A stretch of 58,802 nucleotides of DNA. Origin: an uncultured Pelagibacteraceae bacterium. Lineage in GTDB: Bacteria > Pseudomonadota > Alphaproteobacteria > Pelagibacterales > Pelagibacteraceae. The notes beneath the pieces are model-generated. The model saw nothing but the letters and a program-made list of their open reading frames with translations. It made no database searches and was not told the DNA's origin. Where the stretch lies: positions 1-58,802 of the forward strand of contig CACFSU010000006.1 in the NCBI GenBank assembly GCA_902569055.1, given 5' to 3'. Each line of letters starts with the position of its first letter. Position 1 is the first letter of the stretch. Shown piece by piece: positions 33,724-42,260 of this stretch. The translations under genes and the position numbers were made by a program.

Positions 33724-34497
33724 TCAACTGTTATATGTAGGACAATTCATGACAGCTTTTGCATAAATTTTGGACAAAAATCTATAATTTTTTAAACTTT
33801 TTCTTTTCCAGCCGATTTGTTTAATTGTTTTAACTGAAGTCACACCTTTACCTGAGCCAATTAATATTATTTCTTCATAATTTTTTAATTCCTTAATTAA
33901 AATATCTTTTTTAATTACTTTATTTATTTTTGTTTTAAAAAATTTATAAGTATTACCTTCATAATAACCCTCTTTTTGAATGAAAATATTTTTATCTTTT
34001 ATAAACAAAAGATTTGATGTTCCAGTTTCTAAGATTTTCTTATTAGAAACAAGACCTATATCTGATTTAGAATTATTCATTTTAGATAAATGGAACAAAA
34101 TTTTTTTATATTTTAAGTTCTTATATTTGGGTCTATTTCGTTTTAAGTTTACAAGTTTTAAGTCAAAATCTAATTTTGGAGATATTCTTTTTCTCAATGA
34201 TATTGAAATAATTTTTTTATTTACAGCAATTCTTAGTAAATGATTATAATTATTTTTTTTTGATAAATTTTTATTTATAATCTTAAGAATATCTTTTTTT
34301 AAAAAATTTTTTTTTATTCCATATATTTGAAGAGATTTAATTAAATTTTTAATATGATTTTCAAAAAATAAAATTTTTAATGGTTTTCCAAATATCCACA
34401 TCGTAGTAAAAATACCATGATCATCCCACAAATCTTTATAATTTATTTCTTGAAGATCTTTAAGCTGATAAGATTTTTTTAATAAGAAGGTTACCAT
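33724..34497 (-). CDS. pabC: Aminodeoxychorismate lyase-like class IV aminotransferase (PabC)
   Basis: A 257-residue fold-type IV PLP enzyme. It has the family elements WDDHGIFTTMWIFGKP, FFENHIKNLIKSLQIYG, KYKKILFHL (where the PLP lysine is expected), and LETGTSNLLFIKDKN, the E-x-G-x-x-S-N-L(F) motif that binds the phosphate. The C-terminus has LIGSGKGVTSVKTI. Next to pabA and pabB it should convert aminodeoxychorismate to p-aminobenzoate and pyruvate for folate. Its proposed start lies 38 bases inside pabA, so either a later start is used or the two are tightly coupled. A branched-chain or D-amino-acid aminotransferase is possible by fold but less likely by context. Confidence 0.8.
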   Translation of the reverse strand: MVTFLLKKSYQLKDLQEINYKDLWDDHGIFTTMWIFGKPLKILFFENHIKNLIKSLQIYGIKKNFLKKDILKIINKNLSKKNNYNHLLRIAVNKKIISISLRKRISPKLDFDLKLVNLKRNRPKYKNLKYKKILFHLSKMNNSKSDIGLVSNKKILETGTSNLLFIKDKNIFIQKEGYYEGNTYKFFKTKINKVIKKDILIKELKNYEEIILIGSGKGVTSVKTIKQIGWKRKSLKNYRFLSKIYAKAVMNCPTYNS

Positions 34498-35017
34498 TGA
34501 CAGTTAAAAATGACTCTGGATGAAATTGAAATCCATAAATTTTATCTTTATTATTTTCAAAAGACATTGCAACTTTTGATTCTAAACATCTCATAGTTAT
34601 ATCAAAATTCTTAACTTTAAAAGGTTCTTTTAATTTTAAAGAATGGTATCTACCAACTTTAAAAGTTTTTCCCTTCTTAAATAAAGATTTGTCGCTTATA
34701 ACTTTAATATTAGATTGAAATCCGTGAAAAGTTTTTCGTTGTTCTATAATTTTTGCTCCTTCACAAAATAGTATTTGTTGAAAACCTAAACAAATACCAA
34801 TCATTTTTTTTTTACTCTTAAATTTATTATAAACATTAGAAGTTATTGGATAATCTTTTGGTTTTCCTGGACCTGGTGAAAAAACAATTATAGATGCTTT
34901 TTTAAGTTTAGTTTTATCTATATTATTATAATTATCGCACTCAACTTTATCGAATAATGAAAATTGATGTACTACATTATGAGTGAATGAATCATTATGA
35001 TCAATAATATAAATCAT
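34460..35017 (-). CDS. pabA: Glutamine amidotransferase subunit PabA/TrpG type
   Basis: A 185-residue class I amidotransferase subunit that gives ammonia to the chorismate-aminating partner. It starts IYIIDHNDSFTHNVVHQF, has the oxyanion strand FSPGPGKPKDYP, the nucleophile in GICLGFQQILF, and the His-Glu pair in YGFQFHPESFL. The usual GVCLGHQ is GICLGFQ here, a conservative change beside the Cys. It overlaps pabB by four bases (ATGA) and pabC by 38, so all three are coupled. A sequence alone does not separate PabA from TrpG; both can be served by one protein. Confidence 0.9.
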   Translation of the reverse strand: MIYIIDHNDSFTHNVVHQFSLFDKVECDNYNNIDKTKLKKASIIVFSPGPGKPKDYPITSNVYNKFKSKKKMIGICLGFQQILFCEGAKIIEQRKTFHGFQSNIKVISDKSLFKKGKTFKVGRYHSLKLKEPFKVKNFDITMRCLESKVAMSFENNKDKIYGFQFHPESFLTVNGNLLIKKILSA

Positions 35018-36174
35018 TTAAATAAGTCAATTAACGCTTTTACTTTTATATAATTTTCATTAAATTCATGCTCAGCATTACTATCTGCTACCACACCAGA
35101 AGCTGCTGAAATTTCTGAAATACCTTTAAAATTTAATATTGATCTAATAATAATATTAAATCTCATATCTCCGTTAAACTTTATATAACCAAAACTCCCT
35201 GTGTAAATATTTCTATTTTCTTTTTCTTGTTTATTTAAAAGATTAAGAGTACTTATTTTTGGACAACCAATGACTGAACCTCCCGGCATCATGGCCTTAA
35301 TAATATCGATATTTTTGATATTTTTTTTTAATTTACCTTTGATTAAACTAACATAATGGAAAAGATCTTTATATTCTTCAACAACTTTTGTTTTTAATAA
35401 TTTAACAGTACCAGCTTTACATATACGAGATAAATCATTTCTTTCCATATCAACTATCATATTATGCTCTTTTGTCTCTTTAAGATTTTTTCTAAAATAA
35501 TTTAAAGCTTTATTTTTTTTCATATTTTTATTTTTTTTAACAGTGCCTGCTATAGGTTTGGTTGAAATTAAAGAACCTTTTTTATCTATCAAATTTTCGG
35601 GAGAGCAGCTTATTATTGAATAATTTTTATCTTTAATCATAAAAGATTCTGGAGCTAAATTTATTTTAGATAATCTACAAAAAAAATCTAAAGAATTTAT
35701 CTCTGATTTTGTTTTATATTTTGTACAAATTTTAATTTGATAAGTTTCTCCCTCTTTAATTTTTTTTTTAAATTTTTTAAATATTTTTGAGTAAAATTTT
35801 CTATTAATATTAATCTTAAAAATTTTTTTTTGTTTAATATCAATTTCATTTCTATAACTTAAGTTTTTAGTTAAACTTATTTTTTTTTCTGGTTTATAAA
35901 AAATCCCTTTCGGTAAATTAATATTTTTTTGTCTTGGAATTTTAACGCCTATCAAATTATTCAATAACTCATATCCAAAAAAACCTATAAATAAATCTGT
36001 ATTTTTTGATTTCTTAATATTTTTTTTTTTATTCAAAAAATGGTAAATATTTTTTTTATTCAATATAATTTTTTTTGAAAAATTAGTATATAAATCAAAT
36101 CCTTTATTTGATTTATAAATGATATAAGATTTTCCAGAGTTATGTAAATCTGTTAGTTGCTTTATTGTATTCAA
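35014..36174 (-). CDS. pabB: Chorismate-binding enzyme, aminodeoxychorismate synthase component I-like (PabB)
   Basis: A 386-residue chorismate-binding enzyme with EGETYQIKICTKYK, ISCSPENLID, ETKEHNMIVDMERNDLSRI, MMPGGSVIGCPKISTL, RNIYTGSFGYI and SAASGVVADSNAEHEF in the expected order. Context (pabA, pabC) argues for 4-amino-4-deoxychorismate synthesis. One point is unusual: residues 207-211 are PIAGT, the form typical of anthranilate synthases, whereas well-studied PabB proteins have PIKGT with a Lys that attacks C2 of chorismate. Family members lacking that Lys are known, so I keep the name pabB but record the doubt. Length is short of the standard 450 because the N-terminal region is reduced. 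The MFS gene precedes it by one base. Confidence 0.78.
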   Translation of the reverse strand: MNTIKQLTDLHNSGKSYIIYKSNKGFDLYTNFSKKIILNKKNIYHFLNKKKNIKKSKNTDLFIGFFGYELLNNLIGVKIPRQKNINLPKGIFYKPEKKISLTKNLSYRNEIDIKQKKIFKININRKFYSKIFKKFKKKIKEGETYQIKICTKYKTKSEINSLDFFCRLSKINLAPESFMIKDKNYSIISCSPENLIDKKGSLISTKPIAGTVKKNKNMKKNKALNYFRKNLKETKEHNMIVDMERNDLSRICKAGTVKLLKTKVVEEYKDLFHYVSLIKGKLKKNIKNIDIIKAMMPGGSVIGCPKISTLNLLNKQEKENRNIYTGSFGYIKFNGDMRFNIIIRSILNFKGISEISAASGVVADSNAEHEFNENYIKVKALIDLFK

Positions 36175-36175
36175 T

Positions 36176-37396
36176 TTATTCTGTTTTCAATCTCAACACT
36201 TGTTGTTCTTTAATTGGTAAATGAATTATTGCCGCAAAAACAGATAAAGCAATAGCTAAATACCACGCATAATCGTATGAACCGTAAAGATCATGAAACA
36301 AGCCTCCTAAATATGCACCAAAGAAAGATCCAATTTGGTGACTTAAAAAAACAATTCCATATAATAATCCTAAATATTTAGTACCAAATATATGTGCAAC
36401 TATTCCACTAGTTGCCGGTACTGTTGATAACCATAAAAATCCGAAACTTGCTCCAAATATGAAGGCGTTTAAATTACTCGCAGGTAAAAATATAAATAAA
36501 ATAATAGAAATACCTCGTAGAGTATAAATTACACTTAAAATTATTTTTTTACTCATTTTAGTCGACAAATAACCACTTAAAAGTGAACCAAAAATATTAA
36601 ATAATCCAATTAGAGATAAAATTGCAGCAGCTGTCCAACTCTCTAAACCTCTATCAATTACATAAGTGGGTACATGAGTACCAACTAAAGTAATATGAAA
36701 ACCACAAACAAAAAATCCTGATACTAAAAGAATATAACTTTTGGTTGCAAAAGCCTCCTTTAATGCATCCAAAGTTCCTTGGTTATTAGCCTTTTCAATA
36801 TTTTGTTCTAAAGATGGAGATCTCACAAAAAATGAAATTATTAAACCTGCAAATAAAGCAATTAAAAAAGCTATTAAAGTGTTTTGCCATCCATTCTCGG
36901 TTAAGGAATATTCTGTTAACAATGGAGATATAAAATATCCAAATGATCCTACTGCGGTTACAATACTCATCGCTATTGTTCTGTTAGATAATGGAAAATG
37001 CTTTCCAACAATTGACATTGGAATACTTATTGCTGTTCCTCCTAAACCAATTCCAATTAAAATTCCCATGTCAATTTGAAAAAATATTCCTGTATTTGGT
37101 CCTGCGTAAAGAAAATAGACGCCGATTATAAAAAATAAAAAAGCTAGTGAGATTGCTTTATGTCCACCATATTTATCTGCTATGGCTCCAAATATAGGGC
37201 CTGTTAAACCCCACATTAACATCTGTAAACCTATTGATAATCCAGATTGTGTTAAAGAAATTCCTAAATCATCTTTAAAATCCATAAAGAACATGCCAAA
37301 AGTTTGTCTCACTCCTAATGAAATTAAAACCACTAAACTTGCAGCTACTAATGTTACTAAAGCAGTGTTATTTCTAATAAATTTTTCTGAACTCAT
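36176..37396 (-). CDS. Major facilitator superfamily transporter
   Basis: A 406-residue carrier with about 12 membrane helices. The loop 2-3 signature reads GAIADKYGGHKAI, and the repeat after helix 8 (GYLSTKMSKKIIL) is the second-half equivalent. The first helix has VVLISLGVRQTFGMFFMDFK. The pattern resembles the monocarboxylate/oxalate-formate type branch of MFS, but substrate cannot be read. It overlaps metC by four bases upstream (ATGA) and stops one base before pabB begins, so it belongs to a tightly packed minus-strand operon metC-MFS-pabB-pabA-pabC. Export or import of a methionine-related compound is a guess from context. Confidence 0.85.
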   Translation of the reverse strand: MSSEKFIRNNTALVTLVAASLVVLISLGVRQTFGMFFMDFKDDLGISLTQSGLSIGLQMLMWGLTGPIFGAIADKYGGHKAISLAFLFFIIGVYFLYAGPNTGIFFQIDMGILIGIGLGGTAISIPMSIVGKHFPLSNRTIAMSIVTAVGSFGYFISPLLTEYSLTENGWQNTLIAFLIALFAGLIISFFVRSPSLEQNIEKANNQGTLDALKEAFATKSYILLVSGFFVCGFHITLVGTHVPTYVIDRGLESWTAAAILSLIGLFNIFGSLLSGYLSTKMSKKIILSVIYTLRGISIILFIFLPASNLNAFIFGASFGFLWLSTVPATSGIVAHIFGTKYLGLLYGIVFLSHQIGSFFGAYLGGLFHDLYGSYDYAWYLAIALSVFAAIIHLPIKEQQVLRLKTE

Positions 37397-38568
37397 TTTA
37401 AATGTTTTATTGCCTGTTTAATATCTGCTATTAAATCATTTGGATCTTCTAGACCTATATGTAATCTAACAAGATGTTCATCTTTTGCTAAATTAAGATA
37501 TCTTCTATTTCCAGTCTCTCTAAACTCTTGGTGTAAAACTAAACTTTCAAAACCACCCCAACTATATCCATAACCGAATAATTTAAGTGAATTTACAAAC
37601 TTTTTGATTGAACTGACTTTTTTTGCTTTGATTTTTAATCCCATTAAACCAGAAGCACCAGAATAATATTTTTGCCACATTCTAAAATTATAAGAATTTT
37701 TTTTATAAGGATAAAGTAATTTAATTTTTTTATTCTTTAATAAAAAAGCAGCAACCTTTTTTGCGTTTTCTCTATGTCTATCTAATCTTACATCAAGTGT
37801 CCTTAATCCTCTTGTAATTAAATATGCATCATCTGGTCCTAATCTTAATCCAGTAATTTTTTCTGCAGCCTTAACTTTTCTAAAAACTTTTTTATTTACA
37901 GCTAAACTGCCCCCCATTACATCTGAATGTCCTGAATAATATTTGGTTGCAGACACAATAGACATATCAAATCCAAACTTAATTGGTTTAAAATAGTATG
38001 GGGTAGCCCAAGTATTATCCATCACAGTAATAATTTTATTTTTTTTTGCTATTGATATAATTTTTCCTAAATCTTGAAATTCAAACGAATTACTACCCGG
38101 ATTTTCTACAAAAATTAATTTAGTTTTTTTATTTATATTTTTTTTTAAAGTATCTAAATCTGAAGGGTCATAAAAAGTTGTTTTAATTTTAAATTCATTT
38201 AAGTAATCTTGAGTTAGTAATCTTGTAGGGCTATAAACTGGATCAGAAACTAATATTTCATCACCAGGTCTAACAACACTAAAAATTGCCAAAAAAACAG
38301 ATCCAAAACCAGTTGGTGTTGTGAAAACATGATAACTTTCCTCTAGTTTGTTTAAAATTTTTTGCAATATATGAGTAGTTGACGTTCCTTGTCTTCCATA
38401 ATCATAATGGCCTCCTGTCGGATATTTTTGAGCTTTAATTTGAGTTTTCCTGATGTGATTCATTGACTTAAAAATTATCGTTGAAGCTCTAACAACTGGT
38501 GGATTTACTGACTGATTATGAAAGTCTTTTGCAGTGTGTTTGAGAAAAGTTTTAAAAGAATTTGACAT
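37393..38568 (-). CDS. metC: Cystathionine beta-lyase-type Cys/Met metabolism PLP enzyme
   Basis: A 391-residue fold-type I PLP enzyme of the Cys/Met metabolism family. The PLP lysine lies in SIVSATKYYSGHSDVMGG; the cofactor-binding segment is TTPTGFGSVFLAIFSV, and VDNTWATPYY is the conserved Asp strand. A C-terminal SLVLHQEFRETGNR is typical of cystathionine lyases. The most probable reaction is cystathionine to homocysteine, pyruvate and ammonia, though gamma-lyase or other C-S lyase activity is possible. The gene starts the minus-strand metC-MFS-pab group, and its start region overlaps nothing but lies beside the divergent promoter of the polybasic peptide. Confidence 0.85.
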   Translation of the reverse strand: MSNSFKTFLKHTAKDFHNQSVNPPVVRASTIIFKSMNHIRKTQIKAQKYPTGGHYDYGRQGTSTTHILQKILNKLEESYHVFTTPTGFGSVFLAIFSVVRPGDEILVSDPVYSPTRLLTQDYLNEFKIKTTFYDPSDLDTLKKNINKKTKLIFVENPGSNSFEFQDLGKIISIAKKNKIITVMDNTWATPYYFKPIKFGFDMSIVSATKYYSGHSDVMGGSLAVNKKVFRKVKAAEKITGLRLGPDDAYLITRGLRTLDVRLDRHRENAKKVAAFLLKNKKIKLLYPYKKNSYNFRMWQKYYSGASGLMGLKIKAKKVSSIKKFVNSLKLFGYGYSWGGFESLVLHQEFRETGNRRYLNLAKDEHLVRLHIGLEDPNDLIADIKQAIKHLK

Positions 38569-38576
38569 AAAAAAAT

Positions 38577-38605
38577 TTGATAACTGAAGGGGACAATGCT
38601 ATATC
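38577..38605 (+). promoter_or_regulatory. Strong sigma-70-type promoter for the polybasic peptide
   Basis: The -35 box is TTGATA at 38577-38582, then a 17-base spacer, then -10 TATATC at 38600-38605 with an extended TGC immediately upstream. Five of six -35 bases match consensus, the spacing is ideal, and the TGn element strengthens the -10. It would start transcription about 33 bases before the AAAGGA ribosome binding site at 38635-38640. This is the best promoter I can read in the window. Confidence 0.65.
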
Positions 38606-38644
38606 CGATCGATAATTTCAATTAAATTATAACTAAAGGATAAA

Positions 38645-38728
38645 ATGGGGTACCCAAAAAAACGTAGAGGCCGAAGAAAACAAGGATCTAAAAAAAGAAG
38701 AGCAAAAAGAAAAAATAAAAAGAAATAA
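38645..38728 (+). CDS. 27-residue polybasic peptide (ribosomal or nucleic-acid-binding?)
   Basis: An ATG at 38645 opens a 27-codon frame ending at TAA 38726-38728. The product begins MGYPKKRRGRRKQGSKKRR and ends in KKK; 18 of 27 residues are Lys or Arg and none is acidic. It has an AAAGGA ribosome binding site four bases upstream, a strong promoter, and lies seven bases before the next gene. The sequence recalls short basic ribosomal proteins such as Thx (bS22-like) but is not one I can name. Binding to rRNA or DNA is inferred from charge. Confidence 0.7.
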   Translation: MGYPKKRRGRRKQGSKKRRAKRKNKKK

Positions 38729-38735
38729 TTTTTCA

Positions 38736-39446
38736 ATGGAGCAAATTAATAAGGTCAAATCCATTAGTATTTGGATATTTATTGTGCCTTTTTTTGCGGT
38801 AAACGCCTGTCTAATTTTAATCACTCAATTCCAGGGTTTATTTCCTAATCAAGAAGATATAATCCATAATACTATACCTTATTTTGATGGTGGAGCTTCT
38901 ATAAGTCGGACAGCTAGGCCATACCCATCATGGCTAATTTTTAAACCAGCAATGTTTTTAACTTCTTATTTATTAATTAAATATTGGCTTTATAATAAAA
39001 GTATCATTGAATTCTTTAAAAAAGATCACAAAAATATTAATAAAGTTGTTTATTTTGGAATTGCTTCAGCAATTGCATTGACTATTCATTCTATATTTTT
39101 AGGTATTAAATTTGATAATGATTTATATAAATTATTTAGAAGAGTTATAATGTTAATGTTTATTATGTTTGAAATCGTTGCACAGGCTTACTTAGTTGCA
39201 ACACTCTATTCTTTTAAAGAAAAACTATCAAAATACATTAATCAAAAATACTTAACATTAAAAATTTATTTAGTGAGTATATTAATTGTTGTAGCTGTAA
39301 TAAGTATTCCAATTATTAGTTTACCAGGAAATGATTTTCTTGGATTTAATTTTAAATTTTTTAAACATGCTTTAGAGTGGGACTATTTTATTGGTGTAAT
39401 ATCATTTTACTTACTAACTTTTTTTATGTGGAAAAAGTCTAATTAA
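38736..39446 (+). CDS. Polytopic membrane protein, Frag1/DRAM-like appearance
   Basis: A 236-residue protein with about six membrane helices. Between helices 1 and 2 is an extracytoplasmic loop with [20 protein letters not shown], and the layout (helix, polar loop with ISRTA, then five helices) resembles the Frag1/DRAM/Sfk1 superfamily of membrane proteins. I would not give a function. It follows the polybasic peptide by seven bases, so both probably come from the promoter at 38,577. Its stop overlaps the convergent mnmA gene by eight bases. A conserved core-genome role in membrane maintenance is plausible but inferred. Confidence 0.7.
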   Translation: MEQINKVKSISIWIFIVPFFAVNACLILITQFQGLFPNQEDIIHNTIPYFDGGASISRTARPYPSWLIFKPAMFLTSYLLIKYWLYNKSIIEFFKKDHKNINKVVYFGIASAIALTIHSIFLGIKFDNDLYKLFRRVIMLMFIMFEIVAQAYLVATLYSFKEKLSKYINQKYLTLKIYLVSILIVVAVISIPIISLPGNDFLGFNFKFFKHALEWDYFIGVISFYLLTFFMWKKSN

Positions 39447-40557
39447 TAATCCAACCCCCTCCTAAAACTTTATAACCTAACTGATCATTTTTATAAAATA
39501 CACAAGCCTGACCTGGTGAAATTCCATCTTCAAATTTTTCTAAATTTACCTCAGCAGAATTATTTTCTTTTAAATTAATTTTTGCTACTAATAATTTACC
39601 AGTAGATCTAACTTTTACTAAAATTTTTTCATCAAACTCTTTATCATTTACTAGCAAATTCAAATTATTAATATTAATTTTTTTTTTTCCAAGTTTTTCT
39701 CTTTGACCTACAATGATTTCATTTTTATCAGAATCAATTTTAAGTACATATAAAGCATCTTTGCCTGAGACTTTAATTCCCTTTCTTTGTCCTATAGTAA
39801 AATTTATTACACCATTATGTACTCCTATAACTTCACCTTTCAAATTTTTTATATTTCCTTTTTTATATGAATCTGGTCTAAACTTACGAATAACTGATGT
39901 ATAATCTCCATTAGGAACAAAACAAATATCTTGGCTGTCTGGTTTATCAGCAACATTCAAATCTAATTTTTTTGCAATAGATCTTGTTTCTTCTTTAAGC
40001 ATACCTCCTAAAGGAAATCTTAAATAATTAAGTTGTTCTCTTGTTGTATTAAATAAAAAATAACTTTGATCTCTATTTTCGTCTATTGCCCTATACATAT
40101 CTGTTATCGAATTTTGAGTAATACTTTTTACATAATGTCCTGTTATCAAGGCATCTGCTTTAAGATCTTTTGAAACATCAAATAAATCTTTAAACTTTAC
40201 TGTACGATTACATTGAACACATGGTATTGGTGTTTCTCCTTTAAGATAACTTTCAACAAAATTATCAATTACACCTTGTTTAAATTTATTTTGAAAATAT
40301 AAAATTCTATGCTCGATATCTAATTTATTTGCAACTCTTTTTGCATCCATTATATCTTGACCTGAACAACATCGCTTAGATGAAGCAACTTCCTTACTTC
40401 CATCATATAGTTTAAGAGTGATTCCTATAACTTTATAACCTTCTTTTTTCATCATTCCTGCTACAGTAGATGAGTCAACTCCTCCAGACATTGCAACAAC
40501 AACAGTTGTTTCAGAGGGTTTCTTATTTAAACCAATTAAATTAAATTTAGAGTTCAT
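39439..40557 (-). CDS. mnmA: tRNA-specific 2-thiouridylase MnmA
   Basis: A 372-residue enzyme that puts sulfur on C2 of U34 in tRNA-Lys, -Glu and -Gln, using ATP and a relayed persulfide. The PP-loop is SGGVDSS at residues 24-30. The catalytic Cys pair is Cys116 in [11 protein letters not shown] and Cys212 in [28 protein letters not shown] and a C-terminal SPGQACVFY complete the family's domains. Length is normal. The gene is convergent with the membrane-protein gene, and its start is divergent from the DUF3553 gene 40 bases away. Identification is secure. Confidence 0.96.
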   Translation of the reverse strand: MNSKFNLIGLNKKPSETTVVVAMSGGVDSSTVAGMMKKEGYKVIGITLKLYDGSKEVASSKRCCSGQDIMDAKRVANKLDIEHRILYFQNKFKQGVIDNFVESYLKGETPIPCVQCNRTVKFKDLFDVSKDLKADALITGHYVKSITQNSITDMYRAIDENRDQSYFLFNTTREQLNYLRFPLGGMLKEETRSIAKKLDLNVADKPDSQDICFVPNGDYTSVIRKFRPDSYKKGNIKNLKGEVIGVHNGVINFTIGQRKGIKVSGKDALYVLKIDSDKNEIIVGQREKLGKKKININNLNLLVNDKEFDEKILVKVRSTGKLLVAKINLKENNSAEVNLEKFEDGISPGQACVFYKNDQLGYKVLGGGWIIN

Positions 40558-40597
40558 TTACTGGTATTTATACTTATTTCTAATATAAGTTAAATAA

Positions 40598-40774
40598 ATG
40601 ATATTGGATTTTGATCCAGGAGATAAAGTTTGTAATCCAGAAAATAAAGAATGGGGTATAGGCCAGGTTCAATCAATAATCAAAGATAAAGTAACCGTAA
40701 ATTTTGAAAATGTGGGAAAAAAAGTAATAAATATTAATTTTGTTAAACTAAAAAAAATTAATGAAAAAAATTGA
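40598..40774 (+). CDS. DUF3553-family small protein
   Basis: A 58-residue protein starting at ATG 40598. It carries the DUF3553 pattern: FDPGDKVCNP, EWGIGQVQSII, KVTVNFENVGKKVI and a basic tail. These alphaproteobacterial proteins have a small SH3-like/CarD-like fold, also resembling the extra domain fused to some UvrD/PcrA helicases; a nucleic-acid or RNA-polymerase interaction is plausible by analogy, not shown. The last 14 bases overlap the start of the inositol-phosphatase-family gene, so the two are coupled. Confidence 0.85.
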   Translation: MILDFDPGDKVCNPENKEWGIGQVQSIIKDKVTVNFENVGKKVININFVKLKKINEKN

Positions 40775-41534
40775 AATCAAAAAGATTGTAGAAAATTTAA
40801 TTGATACATTTTTAAATGCTGGAGAAATTTCTATTAAATTAAGAAAAGATGGTTTAATTAAAAAAATCAAATCTGATAATACTCCTGTAAGCAACGGTGA
40901 TTTAGAAATAAATAAAATTATAACTAAGAAAATAAAAGAATTATCACCAAATCTACCAATTGTATCAGAAGAAACTTCTGAAAATAAATCAAATAATAAC
41001 CTTAAAGATTTCTGGTTAATTGATCCAATTGATGGAACATATGATTATATAAATAATTTAGAAGAGTTTACAATTAATGCTGGTTTAATTTTAAACAATA
41101 AACCTGAAGCTGGTTTAATTTATGCTCCTGCAAAAAAAAGAATGTTTTATACATATGATTATGATTTTGCATTTGAGTTAACTAAAGATAAAACTATCAA
41201 ATTAGAATGTAATAAAAACTTTAATAAAGATCATATAAAATTTGTTTCATATTCAAACAAAATTAAACCTGAAATAGAAAAAATTTATAAAAAATTAAAT
41301 GTAAAAGAATATGTAAGAATGAAAAGCTCATTAAAATTTTGTGTAATAGCATCTGGTGAATTTGATGGTTATGTTGCAGAACCAAGAGCATGCGAATGGG
41401 ATATTGCGGCTGGTCATGCAATTTTGAAAAATGCAGGAGGTATAGTAACTGATTTTAATGGAAATGAAATATTATATGGAAAAAAGGATTTTAAAAATCC
41501 CAGTATAATATTAAAAAATAAAAATTTAATTTAA
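40761..41534 (+). CDS. Inositol monophosphatase-family phosphatase (CysQ-like)
   Basis: A 257-residue magnesium-dependent phosphatase. Signature motifs are IVSEETSENK, WLIDPIDGTYDYI (the WxIDPIDGT metal motif) and CEWDIAAGHAILKNAGG. The family includes CysQ, which clears 3'-phosphoadenosine 5'-phosphate or dephosphorylates PAPS, and IMPases proper. CysQ is my preferred reading because of overall layout and general sulfur context, but the substrate is not settled. Its start lies in the DUF3553 gene and its stop shares an A with the next small gene (TAATG at 41532-41536), so three genes form one unit. Confidence 0.82.
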   Translation: MKKIEIKKIVENLIDTFLNAGEISIKLRKDGLIKKIKSDNTPVSNGDLEINKIITKKIKELSPNLPIVSEETSENKSNNNLKDFWLIDPIDGTYDYINNLEEFTINAGLILNNKPEAGLIYAPAKKRMFYTYDYDFAFELTKDKTIKLECNKNFNKDHIKFVSYSNKIKPEIEKIYKKLNVKEYVRMKSSLKFCVIASGEFDGYVAEPRACEWDIAAGHAILKNAGGIVTDFNGNEILYGKKDFKNPSIILKNKNLI

Positions 41535-41680
41535 TGGAAGAACAATTAAGAATTATTTTGATAATTATAACTTTAGTTTCAATTTTTGGATTAATTGTAT
41601 TTATATTTGTTAGAAACTATTTAAAAATTAAGATTGAATATTTAGTCAAACAGCAAAAAAAAAATAAAAACTTAGAGTAA
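41534..41680 (+). CDS. Small single-pass membrane protein, 48 residues
   Basis: From ATG 41534, which overlaps the previous TAA, the frame encodes MEEQLRIILIIITLVSIFGL followed by IVFIFVRNYLKIKIEYLV and a Lys/Gln/Asn-rich tail ending KNLE. One strong hydrophobic helix is preceded by two acidic residues and followed by a basic tail, an N-out/C-in arrangement. The TAATG junction supports translation by coupling. It overlaps the convergent recX stop by nine bases. No family recognised. Confidence 0.6.
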   Translation: MEEQLRIILIIITLVSIFGLIVFIFVRNYLKIKIEYLVKQQKKNKNLE

Positions 41681-42232
41681 ATTTATTATTTTATTGTATT
41701 CTTCCTTTTTTAAATCCATCACTTTCTTTGATGTTTCAAAATCAAAACCATTACGAGCCAATAATGATATATCCTTCTTATAAAATAACGGTCTGTTATC
41801 CTCTATTCTAGCTGGGCCTATTCTTTTTTTTTTGCATATTTTGATAGCTGAAAAAAAATCCTGATCTATATTTTTATCATTGATTTTATTAATTGTTTCT
41901 TTAATAAATTCATTTTTAATACCCTTTCCAATTAAATAATTTCTAATTTTATTTATAGAACTACCTCTCTGAATCATGCTTTTAGCTTTGCTTTCTGAGT
42001 AAAATTTATCATTTATAAATTTACTTTTTTCTAAATCTGATAACACCAAATTAATTAAATTTGTTACTTCCTCTTTTTTTAAATTAAATATTGAAGTTTT
42101 TAGATACTTTTTTAAAAGATAAGTTTTAAGTTGCTGTTTAGTTGGTGCATACTTTTGAACGTAAGTTAAAGCAAAATTACGCATTTCTGTCACTGTAATT
42201 TGTAATGATTTTTTGTTTCTTATAGGAATCAT
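41672..42232 (-). CDS. recX: Regulatory protein RecX
   Basis: A 186-residue protein that limits RecA filament extension. The alpha-helical triple repeat of RecX is readable: ALTYVQKYAPTKQQLKTYL, then LINLVLSDLEKSKFINDKFY, then SAKSMIQRGSSINKIRNYLI, with KGIKNEFIKETINKI after it. The order Y-L-x-x-R/K followed by D/N-D-x-x-F/Y-A fits the family though identity is modest. recA is not in the window, which is normal for SAR11-like genomes with scattered genes. The identification is family-level. Confidence 0.8.
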   Translation of the reverse strand: MIPIRNKKSLQITVTEMRNFALTYVQKYAPTKQQLKTYLLKKYLKTSIFNLKKEEVTNLINLVLSDLEKSKFINDKFYSESKAKSMIQRGSSINKIRNYLIGKGIKNEFIKETINKINDKNIDQDFFSAIKICKKKRIGPARIEDNRPLFYKKDISLLARNGFDFETSKKVMDLKKEEYNKIINLL

Positions 42233-42260
42233 AATAAGATTTAATATAATATAATTTAAA

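Noticed and set aside
36741-37079. 112-codon plus-strand frame within the MFS gene
   Set aside because: Antisense to a clear transporter gene; no start signal.
38569-38644. Possible S-adenosylmethionine riboswitch upstream of the cystathionine lyase-type gene
   Set aside because: The leader is only about 75 bases and lacks a recognisable riboswitch core; it is mainly the divergent promoter.
38633-38824. 63-codon minus-strand frame opposite the polybasic peptide
   Set aside because: It covers the promoter-driven peptide gene and the next gene's start on the other strand; composition is an artefact of Lys/Arg codons.
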